Positions 11,118 to 22,560 of a DNA stretch of 64,000 nucleotides are shown here, piece after piece (positions within the stretch are counted from its first letter, which is position 1; every line of letters starts with the position of its first letter). Origin of the DNA: Saccopteryx bilineata. Taxonomy: Eukaryota > Chordata > Mammalia > Chiroptera > Emballonuridae. The notes under the pieces are model-generated. The model did not search any database, was not told the DNA's origin, and saw only the letters and a program-made list of their open reading frames with translations. The DNA lies in the NCBI RefSeq assembly GCF_036850765.1, contig NC_089498.1, positions 72,952,305-73,016,304 on the forward strand, written 5' to 3'. A program made the translations under genes and the position numbers.

Positions 11118-11160
11118 TCCTTCCCCTCCCTTCCGCTCTCTCTCTCTCTCAAATCAATGT
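10951..11160 (+). mobile_element. Short tRNA-derived SINE, sense
   Basis: A head reading GGTCCTGGCTCAGTGGACAG is followed by a diverged B box, 'cagggcacatatgagaagcaacc', and a long CT-rich body (11090-11150) ending 'caaatcaat'. It belongs to the same older subfamily type as the antisense copy just upstream. The head lacks several bases present in the long Ves-like copies. Confidence 0.75.
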
Positions 11161-11463
11161 GGGGAAAATCAAAATTGGCATAATAAAATTTATGAAAGGA
11201 AGGGACAAGAAAGAACTCTCTCTTCCATTGCCTCTAGTGTGCATGTGGTGAACATATGTTGCCTGGTGATAATGCAGCCATTTTGTGACTAAGAGGGGAC
11301 AAGACTGAAGATGAGACCAACCACCAAACATGACGTGGCAGAGTGGAAAGAGAAAGGAACTGCAGTGCTGGATGGTTCTGTTGGGCTGCCAAACTAACCA
11401 GGCGGGAACAGGCTTGCTTCAATATTCTGTATTATGTGAGGTAATTAATTAAGCCATATTGAT

Positions 11464-11488
11464 TATTATTATTATTATTATTATTATT
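11464..11488. repeat. (ATT)n microsatellite
   Basis: About eight tandem ATT trinucleotides lie in otherwise unremarkable A/T-rich sequence. Confidence 0.85.
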
Positions 11489-11489
11489 T

Positions 11490-12310
11490 GGTTATATGTA
11501 ACCCAACTGATCTAGAAAAAGGAAAAGAATGGAGCCTGACCTCTCTTGCTACAAGATGGCTCCCATAGCATCTAAGAGGACACCAGGATTAGAAAAAAAG
11601 CTTGTGAAAAACGGGTCTTGGACAATCTCTCTGAGTCCTTCTATCATACCCAAAGGGGCTCCAGAATGTGAGAGAGGTCTCTGCTTTCTGTCTACCTCTA
11701 TTGAACCCCTAAGGGCCGAGGTCAGGGTCTATACTGGACTTTGGTTAGAAGGATGCTGATGTTGTCATCATAGACCTACAGTTTTAGAAGAGGAAATGGC
11801 AGAGACAGGGTTCCCGAAGGGCAGCTGGACTTTCTGGCATTCCTCCTTATGATGACAGGGAGAGCTCCTCTCCCTGGACCCTTCACCATGCGGCAACCAC
11901 AACCACACAAGATCTACACACAGGGCACAAATAGCATTGTTTCTCACTGATCTCATGGTTCAGCCGCTCTCAGGGGTATCAGCTGTTCCAAAGTGCATGA
12001 CAAATCACTGTGGATAACTTGACCCGTCTGAGTCTCCTAGATACGGTCATTAGACACTTGCCAAAAAATGTGCAGAGGGAATGCTGGGGGTTGGGGAGGA
12101 GAAGGGTGATGTGGAGAAGGGCCACAAGGCATGGTCTCTGGTTCCTCTGGGTGTTCAGGAGCTCTGGCCAGACTCCAAGTTCAGCTCCAGCTCCAGCGCA
12201 GGCCTAGGAGACTGGATGGGAGGGGAGGGTGGCAGCCTTTATTTCCGAGCAGGTCCTCAGCGAGTTTGTTTCAGTCCTAATGTGGTCCGATTTTCTAGGC
12301 TTTGTTCAGA
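11490..12310. other. Intergenic DNA, no gene recognised
   Basis: Short overlapping frames only. Nothing I recognise as coding or as a repeat. Confidence 0.45.
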
Positions 12311-12311
12311 A

Positions 12312-12497
12312 CAATGATTCTTAAATTTGAAGAGGCATCAAAATACCTGGAGGGCTTAAAACACAGATTGCTGGGTCCCAGTCTCTGAGTTTCTCATTGA
12401 GTAGGTCTGGGGCCTGAGAAGTTGCAAATTTGACAAACGCCCAAGAGATGCCGATTCTGCTGGTCTGGTGGACCCTGATTTGAGAACTTCTGGCCTA
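12312..12497. mobile_element. MER5A-like hAT relic
   Basis: The palindromic layout of a MER5-type element is visible: 'caatgattcttaaatttgaagaggcatcaaaatacctggagggctt' on the left, an internal 'gggtcccagtctctgagtttctcattgagtaggtctggggcctga', and the complementary 'tggaccctgatttgagaacttctgg' on the right. It is old and diverged, non-autonomous, and shared across placental mammals. Confidence 0.7.
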
Positions 12498-13254
12498 CAA
12501 CTTGTCAACAGGACTGTGGCCCTCAGGTCTCAGGGGGAAGAGGTCCAAACTGTTCTTCCCTGGGCTTAGGCGGGAACCAGTGGTGAAAGGCCAAAGGGCC
12601 TGTGGCCCTTGGACAGAGGGGACACAGAGCGGTGATGCTCTAACACCATCTGACCAGGAAGCAGGAGCCTTGGGCTGTGACCCTGCCCCTGAGCAATCTC
12701 GCCGTGTGGCCTCAGGGGTTACCTCTGCTCTCTGGGTCTCAATATACTTCTTTGTAAAATGGGTACTGTTCTGTATGTGTTATAGTTTTCACAACAAAAA
12801 GATTTAAAAAAACAAAAAAGGAAGACAAAATGAAGTAGGTGACCTCTCAGGTGGTGACGGTGGAAGAATCTCACCGGATCCATCGTGTCCTTAGAAGCTT
12901 GTGGGTTGGACCTGACTTGGGTGTCAGTATGACTGATATTAACCAGCTGGCCAAATCGCCTGACCTTACAGGTTTAAGGAGACCCACTAGCAAGGTTTCT
13001 GTGAGAACTGAGGAAATATGTAAAGTATCTGCCAATAAGTGGCAGCTATGATGACTGGTTTTGTTGTTTTTAATATCTTGTCAAGGCTTTGGGGGGGACA
13101 CAGGAGCAACTCTTCCCCCTACCCTGACCTACTGTGGAGCCTGCTGACCTTCCCGTTGATGGTGGAATCAGAATGTGTGTGTGTCTTAAGTTGATTCTGG
13201 GAAACATGTAACCCCAGATTTTCCATGAGCTGCTGCTTTTCCTACTCCCTTTCC

Positions 13255-13425
13255 TTTGATCATTAATTTAACTAATATTGACTGAGGGCCCAGCAGGTGC
13301 CAAACACTGAACAGGCACTGGGGACACAGTGAGGGGGGAGATCCAGGCAAGGTCCCAGCTCCCTGGGGACCTCATGGTCTAGCGGGGAAATCAGGCATTA
13401 AGCTGTGACTCACATAGAATCAGGT
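13255..13425. repeat. L2-like LINE fragment
   Basis: The 'ttaactaatattgactgagggcccagcaggtgccaaacactg', 'aggcactggggacacagtgag' and 'aaggtcccagctccctggggacctcatggtctag' blocks follow, in order, the conserved 3' region of mammalian L2 read antisense. Confidence 0.65.
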
Positions 13426-13429
13426 GAAA

Positions 13430-16118
13430 CTCAACAGTGAGAAGTTGTGTGAAGGAGATGGAGATGGTGACAAGAGGAAGATCTGACCTAGTTGGTGGGA
13501 CAGAACAGGCTTCAGGAAGTGATGACTGGAAGGATGTCATCACAAAATGAGTAGGGATGGACTGGGTGAAGAGGGAGAACAGGGCAGAGGGAACAGCCTG
13601 TGCAAAGGCCTCAAAGCAAGGCGAACATGCATCAGGAGCCAGGTGGAGGAATGTGGAGGCAGGGGGGCTGGTGGGACTACCCTGTGCGGAGCCTCATAGC
13701 CTGAATTGGGGAGTCTGGTCTTTATCCCAAGGGCAACAGAACCTTTGCAGGTTTTATAGTGGAGGCAGCTACACAATCTGAGGTGTGTTTAGATACCTCC
13801 TCTGGATGTATTTGGAGAGAAGGTTTCAGGGGCCACAGAAGAGGGGGAGGTCTACTAGGACAAACTATGGCAGTGTCCAGAGAAGGAGTACTGGTGGCCT
13901 GGGTGCAGCAGAGAGTGCATTTGGGATGGAAGGAAGTAGCTGTATTTAGGCGGAGGATGAGGGTCCTTTGGAGCAGACACCATAGAGCTTAGAGGTGATT
14001 GACATGGCGCAAGAGAGAGGTGACTAGAGTGGTTCTGGCTGGGTGGTTCCTAACTGGATAGATGATGGTGGCTTCCCTGAGTTAGGGTGAAATTCCCTTA
14101 CTCCTCTTCTATGTATGTCAGAGTCTAGCTGGTTGCTAGTCACACCAGAGGTTATAAGAAAGGGGCCCTCTGTGATCTGACTGAGACATCTGTCACCCCA
14201 TTGATTGCTAGGGTTGATTTGGCTGATCTGGCTGGCTAGGCAGGTGTCCTCTTCCTCCCTCACTGCTCCATGTGCATCCCTTCCGAAGCTGCGTGTGCTC
14301 AGTCGAAGAGGACGACCTTCAGTCAAGGGTATCGTTCTTCAGTCAAGCTGCACTCCCCTGCTGGAACCTCCCTCCAAACAAGCTCTCAAGAAGGGAGCCT
14401 CTGTGTGTGTTTCAGCCACCTGCTGGGCCCCATGAGCTGTGACAACACTGTGCCTACCACTGGGACACCCATGCAGCCCTCCCTCAGGGGTCCCTGGTTT
14501 CTTGCCACAGAGACCTGTCTCAGGCTGACCCTTACTTTCTTGTGGGTAGAAGGGCATTTGTGCCTCCCCTGAAGTGGGAAGATTTTGTCTCAACCTCAAA
14601 CTACCTCCTTTTCATCTTAGAAGGTGGAGCACCGGAGGCACGGGCTGGGGCTCAGAGGAGAGGTGTGCTCCTGCAGCTGAGCAGGAAGGCACCTTGGCTT
14701 TGAAGCCTGGGGGCCTGGCCCTACTCTAAACTAGCTGTGTGAGCAGAGCAGTCCCTTTCCCGCTCTAGACCTGAGCTTACCTTACGTGAATAATGGGGGT
14801 GAACAGCGGGCTAGAGACTGTTTCAGAGCGCCTCTAGTTCCAACTCTGGCTTTTGTCTGTGCTCAGAGGAGCATGGGCTGGAGGCCAGGACTGCCTTCTT
14901 CCTCTGGGGGAGTTCACTCAGGGCAAACCATTTCCACCTCCATGTCTGCGCTCCAGAGGGAGCACTTCCTCCACTCTCTTCTCCTGTGGGCTCAGCTTGG
15001 ACCAATGTCTTCCACGGAACTCCCGCCCACCCCAGCCCCTCTCCTTCCGAATCCCCTCAGCCCTGTGTGACCCTCTCCTTCATCTAGAGCATGCTCTCTC
15101 CCTGTCTTACATACATAGTCTTCAAGCTTTCTCATGCACCTGTCCTGTCTTCCGATTGGTTGCTGACTCTGTGCAGGGCAACGTGCATCTCTCCCTGTCC
15201 TGCTGGGGCTGTAGAGTGACAGGGTGTTGGGTAATGTTGGATAAGGACTGCCAGTGAGGGAAACACCCCTGCCATTCTTCCAGGAGCGAAATCCCAAGGC
15301 GAGAAAGTGGGGCCCAGGACTTTTCTGTTTAAGAGGGTCGCCAGTGGATGCTGGTAGCTTTCTCTGCTTTGGCCCTGCTCATCTCCAGAGAAGGGCCTGC
15401 CATTCAGCCATTTCCCCACCTCTGGCCCAGACTCTGAGCTATGTTCTTATGTCCCCACTTCCTAACAAAGGCTTCCTCAGTAGAAAAGAACTTGGACATA
15501 CAATACTCACCAACAAAAGCAACCATTGTAGCCCCAGGGAAGGGGGTGGGGGTAGAGAATCAGGCTAAGGTTTTGCTCTATGCTTGCCAAGACTGGCTCC
15601 AGGGAAGGCCCCAGCCACTGCTCATGAGTCAGGCTGCCGGGGTCCCAGCTGTGATCAATCCCTCTCGACTTACCAAATCTAAGGCAGGAATGGGGCGGAG
15701 TCTGGGGAGAGGGCTCAGACCCCTGAATTTTCTAGGCAAGCTTCTCTGGGATGGCTCTGCAATGGGAGGAAATTGGCAATCACATGCTGTAATTTTTCTT
15801 TCTGTCCCCACAGGGCTCCCACTCTGTAGCTGGGAAAACTGAGTCCCTGAGTAGGGAGGTCATTTTATCCTGAGCAATTTTAGTGGGTTTGTGGGGGGCC
15901 ACAATGGAGACCGTTCAAAGCTTGGTTATCTCACAGCCTTTCCTCCACGTCCCTACTGACACACACATACCCCTCACATCCTCACTCCATCAGCCTTTAC
16001 ACACAAAACCGCGGTCTGTCTTTTGCACAGATCTTAAAGAAACAGAAAATGGAGAAAGAAGAACTCTAATCTTCCCGAACCTAATGTAGATTAGTTTGGT
16101 GGTGCCATTTCCAAATAC
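13430..16118. other. Intergenic DNA upstream of ADAMTS14
   Basis: No gene is recognised. A sense MIR-like piece lies at about 14695-14805 ('ctagctgtgtgagcagagcagtccctttcc', then 'gaataatggggg'). Many overlapping frames of 60-134 codons occur in this GC-moderate region, but none shows a domain or a consistent exon structure. Confidence 0.45.
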
Positions 16119-16400
16119 AGTCAGCTGTCCACACCTGCAGGTTTTACTTTGGAGGATTCACTCAACCATGGATTAAAAATATTAGGGAAAAAGTATTCCA
16201 GAAAGTTCCAAAACCAAAACCTGAATTTGCCACATGCTGAGAACTATGCTGAATCCATGTGAATGAAGTGTCATGCAGGCATCCACAGCTGTAGTCTGTA
16301 GGCAAATATAGATTGTATGCATTTACTATGCTATTTTATAGAAGGAACTTGAGCATCTATGATTTCGGTGTCTCTGAGGGTCCTGGGTCCATTGCTCAAG
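16119..16400. mobile_element. MER8-like (Tigger, pogo-type) relic
   Basis: The left end 'cagtcagctgtccacacctgcaggtttt' with 'ggattcactcaaccatggattaaaaatatt' follows the pattern of the Tigger-derived MER8 family. The right part ('tttactatgctattttatagaaggaacttgagcatctatg', then 'ggtgtctctgagggtcctgg') also matches that family. It is diverged, non-autonomous, with no coding capacity left. Confidence 0.7.
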
Positions 16401-17329
16401 GATACAGAGGGAAACTGTAACTGGAGGCTCTGATGGTGCTTGGAATACAATACGCTTTGCACTTCCACAGGACTCTGGAGTTTACATCTGTGATTCCGGG
16501 ATGCTCATGAGTTTCCCTTTGAACAGAGAGGTGTTGCAGCCCACAGGGAAATGACTTGACCTTGGTCACATGGCCAGTACTTGGCAAAGTCCAGTCTAGA
16601 ACAGTCTCCTGACTGCTAATCTTGTCTCTCTCTCTCTGCCACTAAGCACTGGACTCTGGGTTCAAAATGAGCTATGTGACTTAGGACACATGACTTCAGC
16701 TATCTGATCCTGCTTCATAAATGCACTGGCCCTCCAAAACCTCAGTGTCATTTCATTCATTCCACAAGTGCTGCCTCTTCGGAGGCCCCGAGCCAGGTCC
16801 TGGGCTATGAGGATGAAGATGCCAGGTCTGCCCACAAGGCAGGGGCATACTCAGAGCCCAGCAAGGCTGAAGATTGGGACACCTGTCACGGGGAGAAGAG
16901 GGCAGGAACCCAAGTCCTTTCTCAGGGCTCACAGAGATTCCCAAGAGAAGTCTAGTTATAGAATTTCCGCCCTCAAGTTGGCCTCCCTTTAAGAAAGCCC
17001 TACAACACAAGGTCTGAACTCAAAAGCAGAAAGATTAGGGGGTCTTTATACACTTTACACAAAGATTCTTTCTTTTACAGTTCTTAAAAAAAAATCTCCA
17101 ATTCCCTCCTTCTGGATTTACTGAAATACAGTTTATTTGCAAACCATTAGGAACACATTTACAGAGTAAAGCAGGAGGGCAGAGGAGTCAGGTTATTTCC
17201 TGACTCCTGAACTGGTCTTGGCAACATTGCAAAACCAGCATCCACTCTTTTCCCTCAGACTTGGTTTTTCTCAGCTTGGGCTGTGTGGCAGGTGCTACTG
17301 GTGCCAGGGGTGGAGAAAGAGAACTGTTG

Positions 17330-17420
17330 TTTATTGAACACCTACTATGTGCTATAATTAACACCCATTTCACAGAGCAGGAAATGAAGGCTGAGAGCTA
17401 GGATTTCAATCAGGGCCGTC
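17330..17420 (-). repeat. MIR/L2-like fragment, antisense
   Basis: 'ttgtttattgaacacctactatgtgct' followed by 'aacacccatttcacagagcaggaaatgaaggctgagagct' is the antisense pattern of an MIR or L2 3' segment. It lies about 0.8 kb upstream of ADAMTS14 exon 1. Confidence 0.6.
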
Positions 17421-17744
17421 TGACTGTAAAGCTAGTAGTAGCTGCTAGGCTCTTGCCTCACTTTGCTCAGCTCTATTCTTGACTGAGACCCAGGCCAGTT
17501 AGTTATTGCACTTTGGGCCCAGGGAGCTGTCCTCTGCAGAATAGGTAGCGCCAAGGGGTACGAAGTTTAGTGGGGGCATCAAGGCTATTATGAGAAAATG
17601 GAGACACTCCCTGGGGAGTACTCACAGTCTCTTCACTCAAACGCAGTCGGACATCCCTCCTGCCTGTGGCTCTGGAGAGCTGCTCTGCGGTCAAGTAAGA
17701 GAAGCCGGGGAGCCAAAGAAAGCGGCTACGGGAAGAACCCCTGG

Positions 17745-18450
17745 GGAACCCAGGCAGCTGCTGGCGCCCGGATCCAGGGCGCTTGGAACCCCAACTGTGG
17801 CTCCGCGTGGCACTTCCGATCCAGCGGAGCCGCATGCCGCTGCACTCCCCAGCACCGCGCTGCGCCCCCAGCTCCAACCCGCGCCCGGCCCCGCCCCGCC
17901 AGTGTGCCCACCCCCGGCCCGCCCCGCCGCCCCCTCGCCCTGCTCCCGCGCGTCCCGGAGCGTCACGGCGCGGGCGAACGGACCCGCCGACAGTTGGCAC
18001 CGAGGGCGATGGCACGTCGGCTGCTTCGCTCTCCCGCCAGCAGCCTCGGGCGCCCGGAGCCGGCGGCGGAGTGGCGCCGGGGACCGGGAGCAGGAGGGCG
18101 GGAGACGACGAAGCGGGAGGAGGCGGTGGCAGAGAAGGTGGAGGCCGGCCGGCCGGCGCTCGGGCAGTCCCGGGCGCGCCCTAGCCTCTCCCACAGCCCG
18201 GAGCTCTGGGCTCCAGCGCCCGCGAGGCCCACTTTCCCGCGCGGCCACATGGCTCCGCTCTGCGCGCTTCTGTCCTGCCTCCTGCCCCTGCACTGTGCGC
18301 TTTGCGCCACCGCAGGCAGCCGGACCCCAGGTGCGTGCGGGGCGGGCGCGCGAGAGCTCGTGGGGTCTGGGATGCACGCGGGTCAGGGTGACCCGCGGGT
18401 GCCAGAGGCGCGGGGCAGTGTTCTAGCGGGTGGGAGGGGCCGTGCACATG
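17745..18450 (+). promoter_or_regulatory. CpG island / presumed ADAMTS14 promoter
   Basis: GC content and CpG density rise sharply here compared with the flanks and fall again within intron 1. GC boxes of Sp1 type (ccccgccccgcc) occur at about 17889-17900 and 17917-17928. I see no convincing TATA box, so initiation is probably dispersed. The island covers the 5' UTR and exon 1 of ADAMTS14. The exact transcription start cannot be read from sequence. Confidence 0.8.
18249..18330 (+). CDS. ADAMTS14: ADAMTS14 exon 1 (signal peptide)
   Basis: The first coding exon of a disintegrin and metalloproteinase with thrombospondin motifs 14 encodes MAPLCALLSCLLPLHCALCA followed by TAGSRTP. This is a classic secretory signal: a short N-terminus, a leucine/cysteine-rich hydrophobic core, and probable cleavage near residue 22. 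The start is chosen because it gives the signal peptide directly and matches the family N-terminus. Its context has C at -3 and G at +4, so it is not optimal. The exon ends ACCCCAG before the donor gtgcgt, leaving one base (phase 1) for exon 2. The frame is also open upstream as far as an ATG at 17598, with another in-frame ATG at 18009. Confidence 0.92.
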
Positions 18451-19945
18451 GGCGCTGAGCTTTCTTTTCTTGTGCTACCAACGCGGTCCCGCGATTTCTC
18501 TTTCTGTGTGGAGAGAGCCCCCAGGAGAGAATTTGGAGCCTGTTCTTAGGGATTGCGCATCTGTCTGTGGTTTTTGTTTTCTCTGTTTCACTCTCTCTCC
18601 TGTGTGTTTTTCTCTTTCAGTGCCTTCTCTGTCTCAAACTTGTATGCATGTGTGTGTACGTATGTTCAAGAGTCTTGTCACACAGAACCAGGTGGCAGGT
18701 GGTTACCCTACATCCCAGTGAACACTCCTGCACGGAAACACACATCCCTCTGCCCAGCTTTGTCACTCTATGCAGACACCCTGTCACACAGACCAGACAC
18801 ACTCCATCCTCACCTTACAGTGTAGGATGCCCTACTGGTGGCTCTGAACATGAGGAGGTGGCTCCCCTAATTTCTAGGCAGAGTGACTGCTTGTCTGTGA
18901 GCTCTGTTAATGTACCAAATGGATCTAATAGAAGCCTTGGGGTTCCTGTGCTGTGATGGGTAAACCAGGGGAGAGTTTGTATCCCCCCTCCCATAACTGC
19001 ACTGGACGTGGGAGATTTTCAGGACACATTTTTTTCAGGTTTTATCAGTGCTGTGAAGGGGGTTAGAAAGGCAGGAGATAGAGTTGTGTGGAAATGAAAA
19101 TTCCTCCCAAACTCATATCCATGAATCACCAGGCCTGGAAGCCAGGGAGCTGTCATTTCTGCCTGGCCTGGCTTGGGCTCAGAAGAGCTATGTGAGGACG
19201 GGGCCACTGGCATGCAGCCTGGAGTACGGGGCCATGACCTCACGCTTAATTCAGTCCGAGTGGGCAGGTCACCCTGTGTGTCTTTTTTTATTTTTGAAAA
19301 TCTATACTTACTGGCTTGGGGCTGGGCCATGTAGAAATCTCAGCAGTCACTGTGCTGCTTTAAGAAAGTTTTCTTTCTAAACTTGGAAGAGTGTAGAACT
19401 TGTCCGCCCTCCCTTCCCTCTCCAGCTCCTCCTTTCTCCTTGACACGTGCCCAGGATCCCCTGAGTTTCTAGGTGTGTTTGTTTTGCCAGCTGCGTTCAG
19501 GAAGCTTGGCAAGGAGGGCCCTACCCCAGGCTGGTCTGGTGACTTCAGCACAGTGAGAATGTTTGGGCAGACGGTCTATTTGCCCTGGGGGCTTTCGGGG
19601 AATTTCAGTGCTCTCCTCGCCAGTGCCCAAGGTTGGAAGGCTTGTTGCTAGAGTGACAGGACTCCTTTTGGCATCGTTTGTTTTCTTATGCTAAGTTGAA
19701 AAAGGACCCGGGGACTCATAGGAACAATGTATGTCCACAAAGTACTTGAATACCATTTATCTGTGTGCAGAAATCCATGGGCTTAGGAAGCAAGAGATAG
19801 GAAATGGGTGAATTTGGGCTAGGGTGTCCCTTCAAGGTGATGCTAGAATTACAGATCGCACCCGCCCCAATGGGATTTCCGGCTTTCCCTTCCCTTCGCA
19901 CCGCACCGCCTTGTACTGAAGTACCTCTTTCTTTACCTCCAGCAG
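18331..19945 (+). other. ADAMTS14 intron 1
   Basis: This intron of 1615 bases has a gtgcgt donor and a pyrimidine-rich acceptor ending ctccagcag. The first 120 bases still belong to the CpG island. No clear repeat or embedded gene is seen. The reading frame of exon 2 happens to stay open upstream to 19804, inside the intron. Confidence 0.88.
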
Positions 19946-19947
19946 AG
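19941..19947 (+). promoter_or_regulatory. Tandem NAGNAG splice acceptor of exon 2
   Basis: The sequence ctccagcagAG contains two adjacent acceptor AGs, ending at 19942 and 19945. Using the second gives the family-consistent junction Pro-Glu-Leu. Using the first would insert one alanine (Pro-Ala-Glu-Leu) without shifting the frame. Both are plausible 3' splice sites behind the same polypyrimidine tract. Confidence 0.7.
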
Positions 19948-20388
19948 CTGCGCTTCTCCAGAAGGCTCAGTGACTATGGTGTGACAGTGCCCTGCAACAC
20001 AGACTTTCGGGGACGCTTCCTCTCCCATGTGGTGTCTGGCCCAGCAGCAGCCTCTGCGGGGAGTGTGGCAGTGGATAGGCCACCTGCACCACCCCCACAC
20101 TCGGGTCACCTCCGAGTGGCCCGCAGCCCTCTGCTTCCCAAAGGAGCTACCCCGCAGCCTGGCCGGGTGGGCCACTACTCCCTCTACTTCAATGTTACTG
20201 TGTTTGGGGAGGAACTGCACTTGCACCTGCGGCCCAAATGGCGGCTGGTGGTGCCTGGAGCCTCTGTGGAGTGGCAGGAGGACTTTCAGGAGCTCTTCCG
20301 ACAGCCCTTGCAGCAAGAGTGTGTCTATACAGGGAGTGTCACAGGCATGCCGGGAACAGCTGTTGCCATCAGCAACTGTGATGGATTG
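19946..20388 (+). CDS. ADAMTS14: ADAMTS14 exon 2 (prodomain)
   Basis: This exon of 443 bases encodes residues 28-175, most of the secreted prodomain that keeps the protease latent and assists folding. Visible landmarks are LSDYGVTVPCNTDFRGRFLS (residues 35-54), a proline-rich linker (about 72-100), SLYFNVTVFGEELHLHLRP (106-124) with an N-glycosylation sequon N110-V-T, VEWQEDF (135-141) and CVYTGSVTGMPGTAVAISNC (153-172). The cysteines are C44, C153 and C172. The layout and wording place it in the procollagen N-propeptidase group (ADAMTS2/3/14), closest to ADAMTS14. With exon 1 it totals 525 coding bases, so it ends in phase 0 before the donor gtaagg. Confidence 0.95.
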
Positions 20389-20734
20389 GTAAGGGAAAAA
20401 CCTTTCCTCCAGCTGCATTTCGCCCCCTGTCCTCAGCCCTTGGCTACCCCAGTCCCTGAGCTGGGAAGACCTGGTTTCCTCCTTAGCTCCCCTGTGTGTG
20501 GGACTCCTGTGGGCACATTGTGCGGTCTGGGCTGTGCTGCTTTCCGGAGAGAACCCCACGTGCCCTGCTGGCACAGGTGTGTGCTCTGCCAGCTGGGTAG
20601 CGGCCCAGCTGGGACAATGACTTCTCTTGTCCATCTCTTTACCATCCATGAACACAATGGGACCACAAGTTACCCAGCAGGGATCTCTGAGCCCAGACAC
20701 ACGCAGGGGTGAGGAAGGTAGGGTTTGCTGGGAT

Positions 20735-20945
20735 TGATTCTTGGCTGAGTCACTTACTAGCCACAAAGCTTTGGATAAGTTACTTACCCTGCCTGTGGTT
20801 CTTTTCTGGGTGTCAAGTGAGGATTTATTCATTCTGCACGTATTACTGCGTGGGTCTCATGTGCTCAGCTCTGTTCAGGCTCTGGGGCTACAGCAGCGCC
20901 TGAGGCAGACATGGTCCCTGCTCTCATGTTGCTGACCTGCTGGGG
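20735..20945 (+). repeat. MIR-like then L2-like fragments
   Basis: 20740-20825 resembles a sense MIR ('ggctgagtcacttactagcc', 'tggataagttacttaccctgcc'). 20845-20940 follows the L2 3' pattern ('tgtgctcagctctgttcaggctctggggctacagc', then 'catggtccctgctctcatgttgctgacc'). Both are old and lie just inside intron 2. Confidence 0.55.
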
Positions 20946-22445
20946 ATGATCATATGACCTGCCTTACCGGGCAGCGCAGCTGGTAGTCAGCACCTGCCTG
21001 GCATGTGGTTAGCCTCTGTCAGTGTTAGCCGCTATTATTCTTCCTGTTCTGTCCCCCACTGTCTCTGGTCCCTGAAGCCAGCCTGCTTTGTCCCAGTGCG
21101 CCCCTCTGGGCATTCCCTTTCTTAGGACCTGCTCTCTCTACCCAGGCACCACTTTGCAAAACAGAAAGCCCTCAGAGACTTCTCTCGTTCTCACGCTCAA
21201 TTCCTGCTGGAGCTCAGTCCCCTCACTGCACCTTCCTCAGTGTGTCGGACTCTCGTGAGCCTGTGAGGTGGCCTCAGAGCAGTGAGCACATTTCCTGGCC
21301 TCTACTTTGTCAGGTATAAGCTGATGTGTCCCAGGAAAGGACCAGCCTGCTCCCCTGCCCTCCAGCTTTAAGAAAAGGATGAGTCATGTTGAGGGGGAGG
21401 GTCTTTCCTAACTGGCAGGTCTGGGAGTGCTTCCTACCGGCTTCCCATCCTTTAGAGGTGTCTTTCTGCTCAGTGTCATGGCTGCCTTTGTCTAGGCCAG
21501 CTAATCTCAATCTTTCATTCATCACGTCCCCTCCCCACAAAGAGCCTCTTTAGACATTTTTCTTAATCACCACCACCCATGAAACTTTAATACCACAGAT
21601 ATACTGACTGTATATTTATAAACTGGATGTGTATCTGTGCTTTATAGATAAGGACTAATATTTTTGCCTTCCAAAGAATCAGAGTTTGCCCATTGGAAGT
21701 GATGGGGTCCCCACTGAGAGGCGTGGTCTAGGCAGCAGCTGGTTCTCTAAGCTGAGCATGTGCTGAGTCCCCTGGAATGCAAGGGTTCTGTGCAGCAGAC
21801 TTGGAGAAACCCGGATGTAAGGACAGCTGGAGAAGGCTAAGACCTTGTCCCGATGCCAGGGCGAGCGCTGGCCGCCAGCCTGCCCTGGTTCAGCAGTTCT
21901 GTGCAGCAGGAGCCCTTGGTCTGCCTGCTGGCCAGCACTGTGGCCACAGCTTTTGGTTGAAAATCCAAGGTGATGTTTGGAATCACTCAGGGAGGCCGTG
22001 TTCGTGCAGATGGAGAGACAGAAAGCACTGGTGGCTTGGCTGCATGACGCAAGAACTCCTTCAACAGTCATCAGCCATGTTGGCTATGTGGTGATGGGGC
22101 TGGGTCTCCCAGTTCTTTTACTGCCTCCATAAATGTACACTGGGGACCTAAACGAAGGCGTCAGCGGGTGAGCGTCACCAGTAATAAGTAACTGTCTACC
22201 CCCTTTGCACCCTGAGAATTTCCTTATCATTTTACTAGTTCAGCAGCCCATTGATAAGTGGTTACTGACTAGTAGATGATGTAGAAATCAGGGTCACGGA
22301 GGACCCTGACCCAGCACCCATGAAGCAAGATTCCACAGCCACAGGCTGTGGTTTACAGTGACAAGCTGCACTCTGGATGTTGGGGTGGGAGGCTGCTCGG
22401 TGGGCCTGGGCCCAGGCATTGCTCAGCCGATGTTGCTGACTTTCG
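20946..22445 (+). other. Intron 2 sequence, nothing identified
   Basis: Unique-looking intronic sequence with no splice-supported coding segments and no repeat that I can name. Confidence 0.5.
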
Positions 22446-22449
22446 GTGG

Positions 22450-22560
22450 CCTCTGAGTAAATGTTCCCATCAGCTATGTGACCTGGGCAAGTCACATCCC
22501 ATCTCTGCACTTTACTCTTCTCATTTCTCTGAAGAGGGACTACATTCAACACTCCCTGGC
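22450..22560 (+). repeat. MIR-like fragment
   Basis: 'agctatgtgacctgggcaagtcac', then 'catctctgcactttactcttctcatttc', follows the conserved MIR core and 3' segment in sense orientation. Diverged. Confidence 0.55.

Noticed and set aside
1..17700. Neighbouring gene PRF1 (perforin), known upstream of ADAMTS14 in human
   Set aside because: No perforin-like segment is visible on either strand. In human the two are tens of kilobases apart, so it probably lies beyond the left edge.
17691..18377. Long minus-strand open frame (228 codons) across the CpG island
   Set aside because: GC-rich sequence lacks stop codons in several frames. The frame has Arg/Ala/Gly/Pro-rich composition and no domain, and the true exon lies on the opposite strand.
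19804..20712. A 302-codon single-exon gene on the plus strand
   Set aside because: It is exon 2 of ADAMTS14 with the frame happening to stay open into both introns. The splice sites at 19945/19946 and 20388/20389 give the family-consistent junctions.
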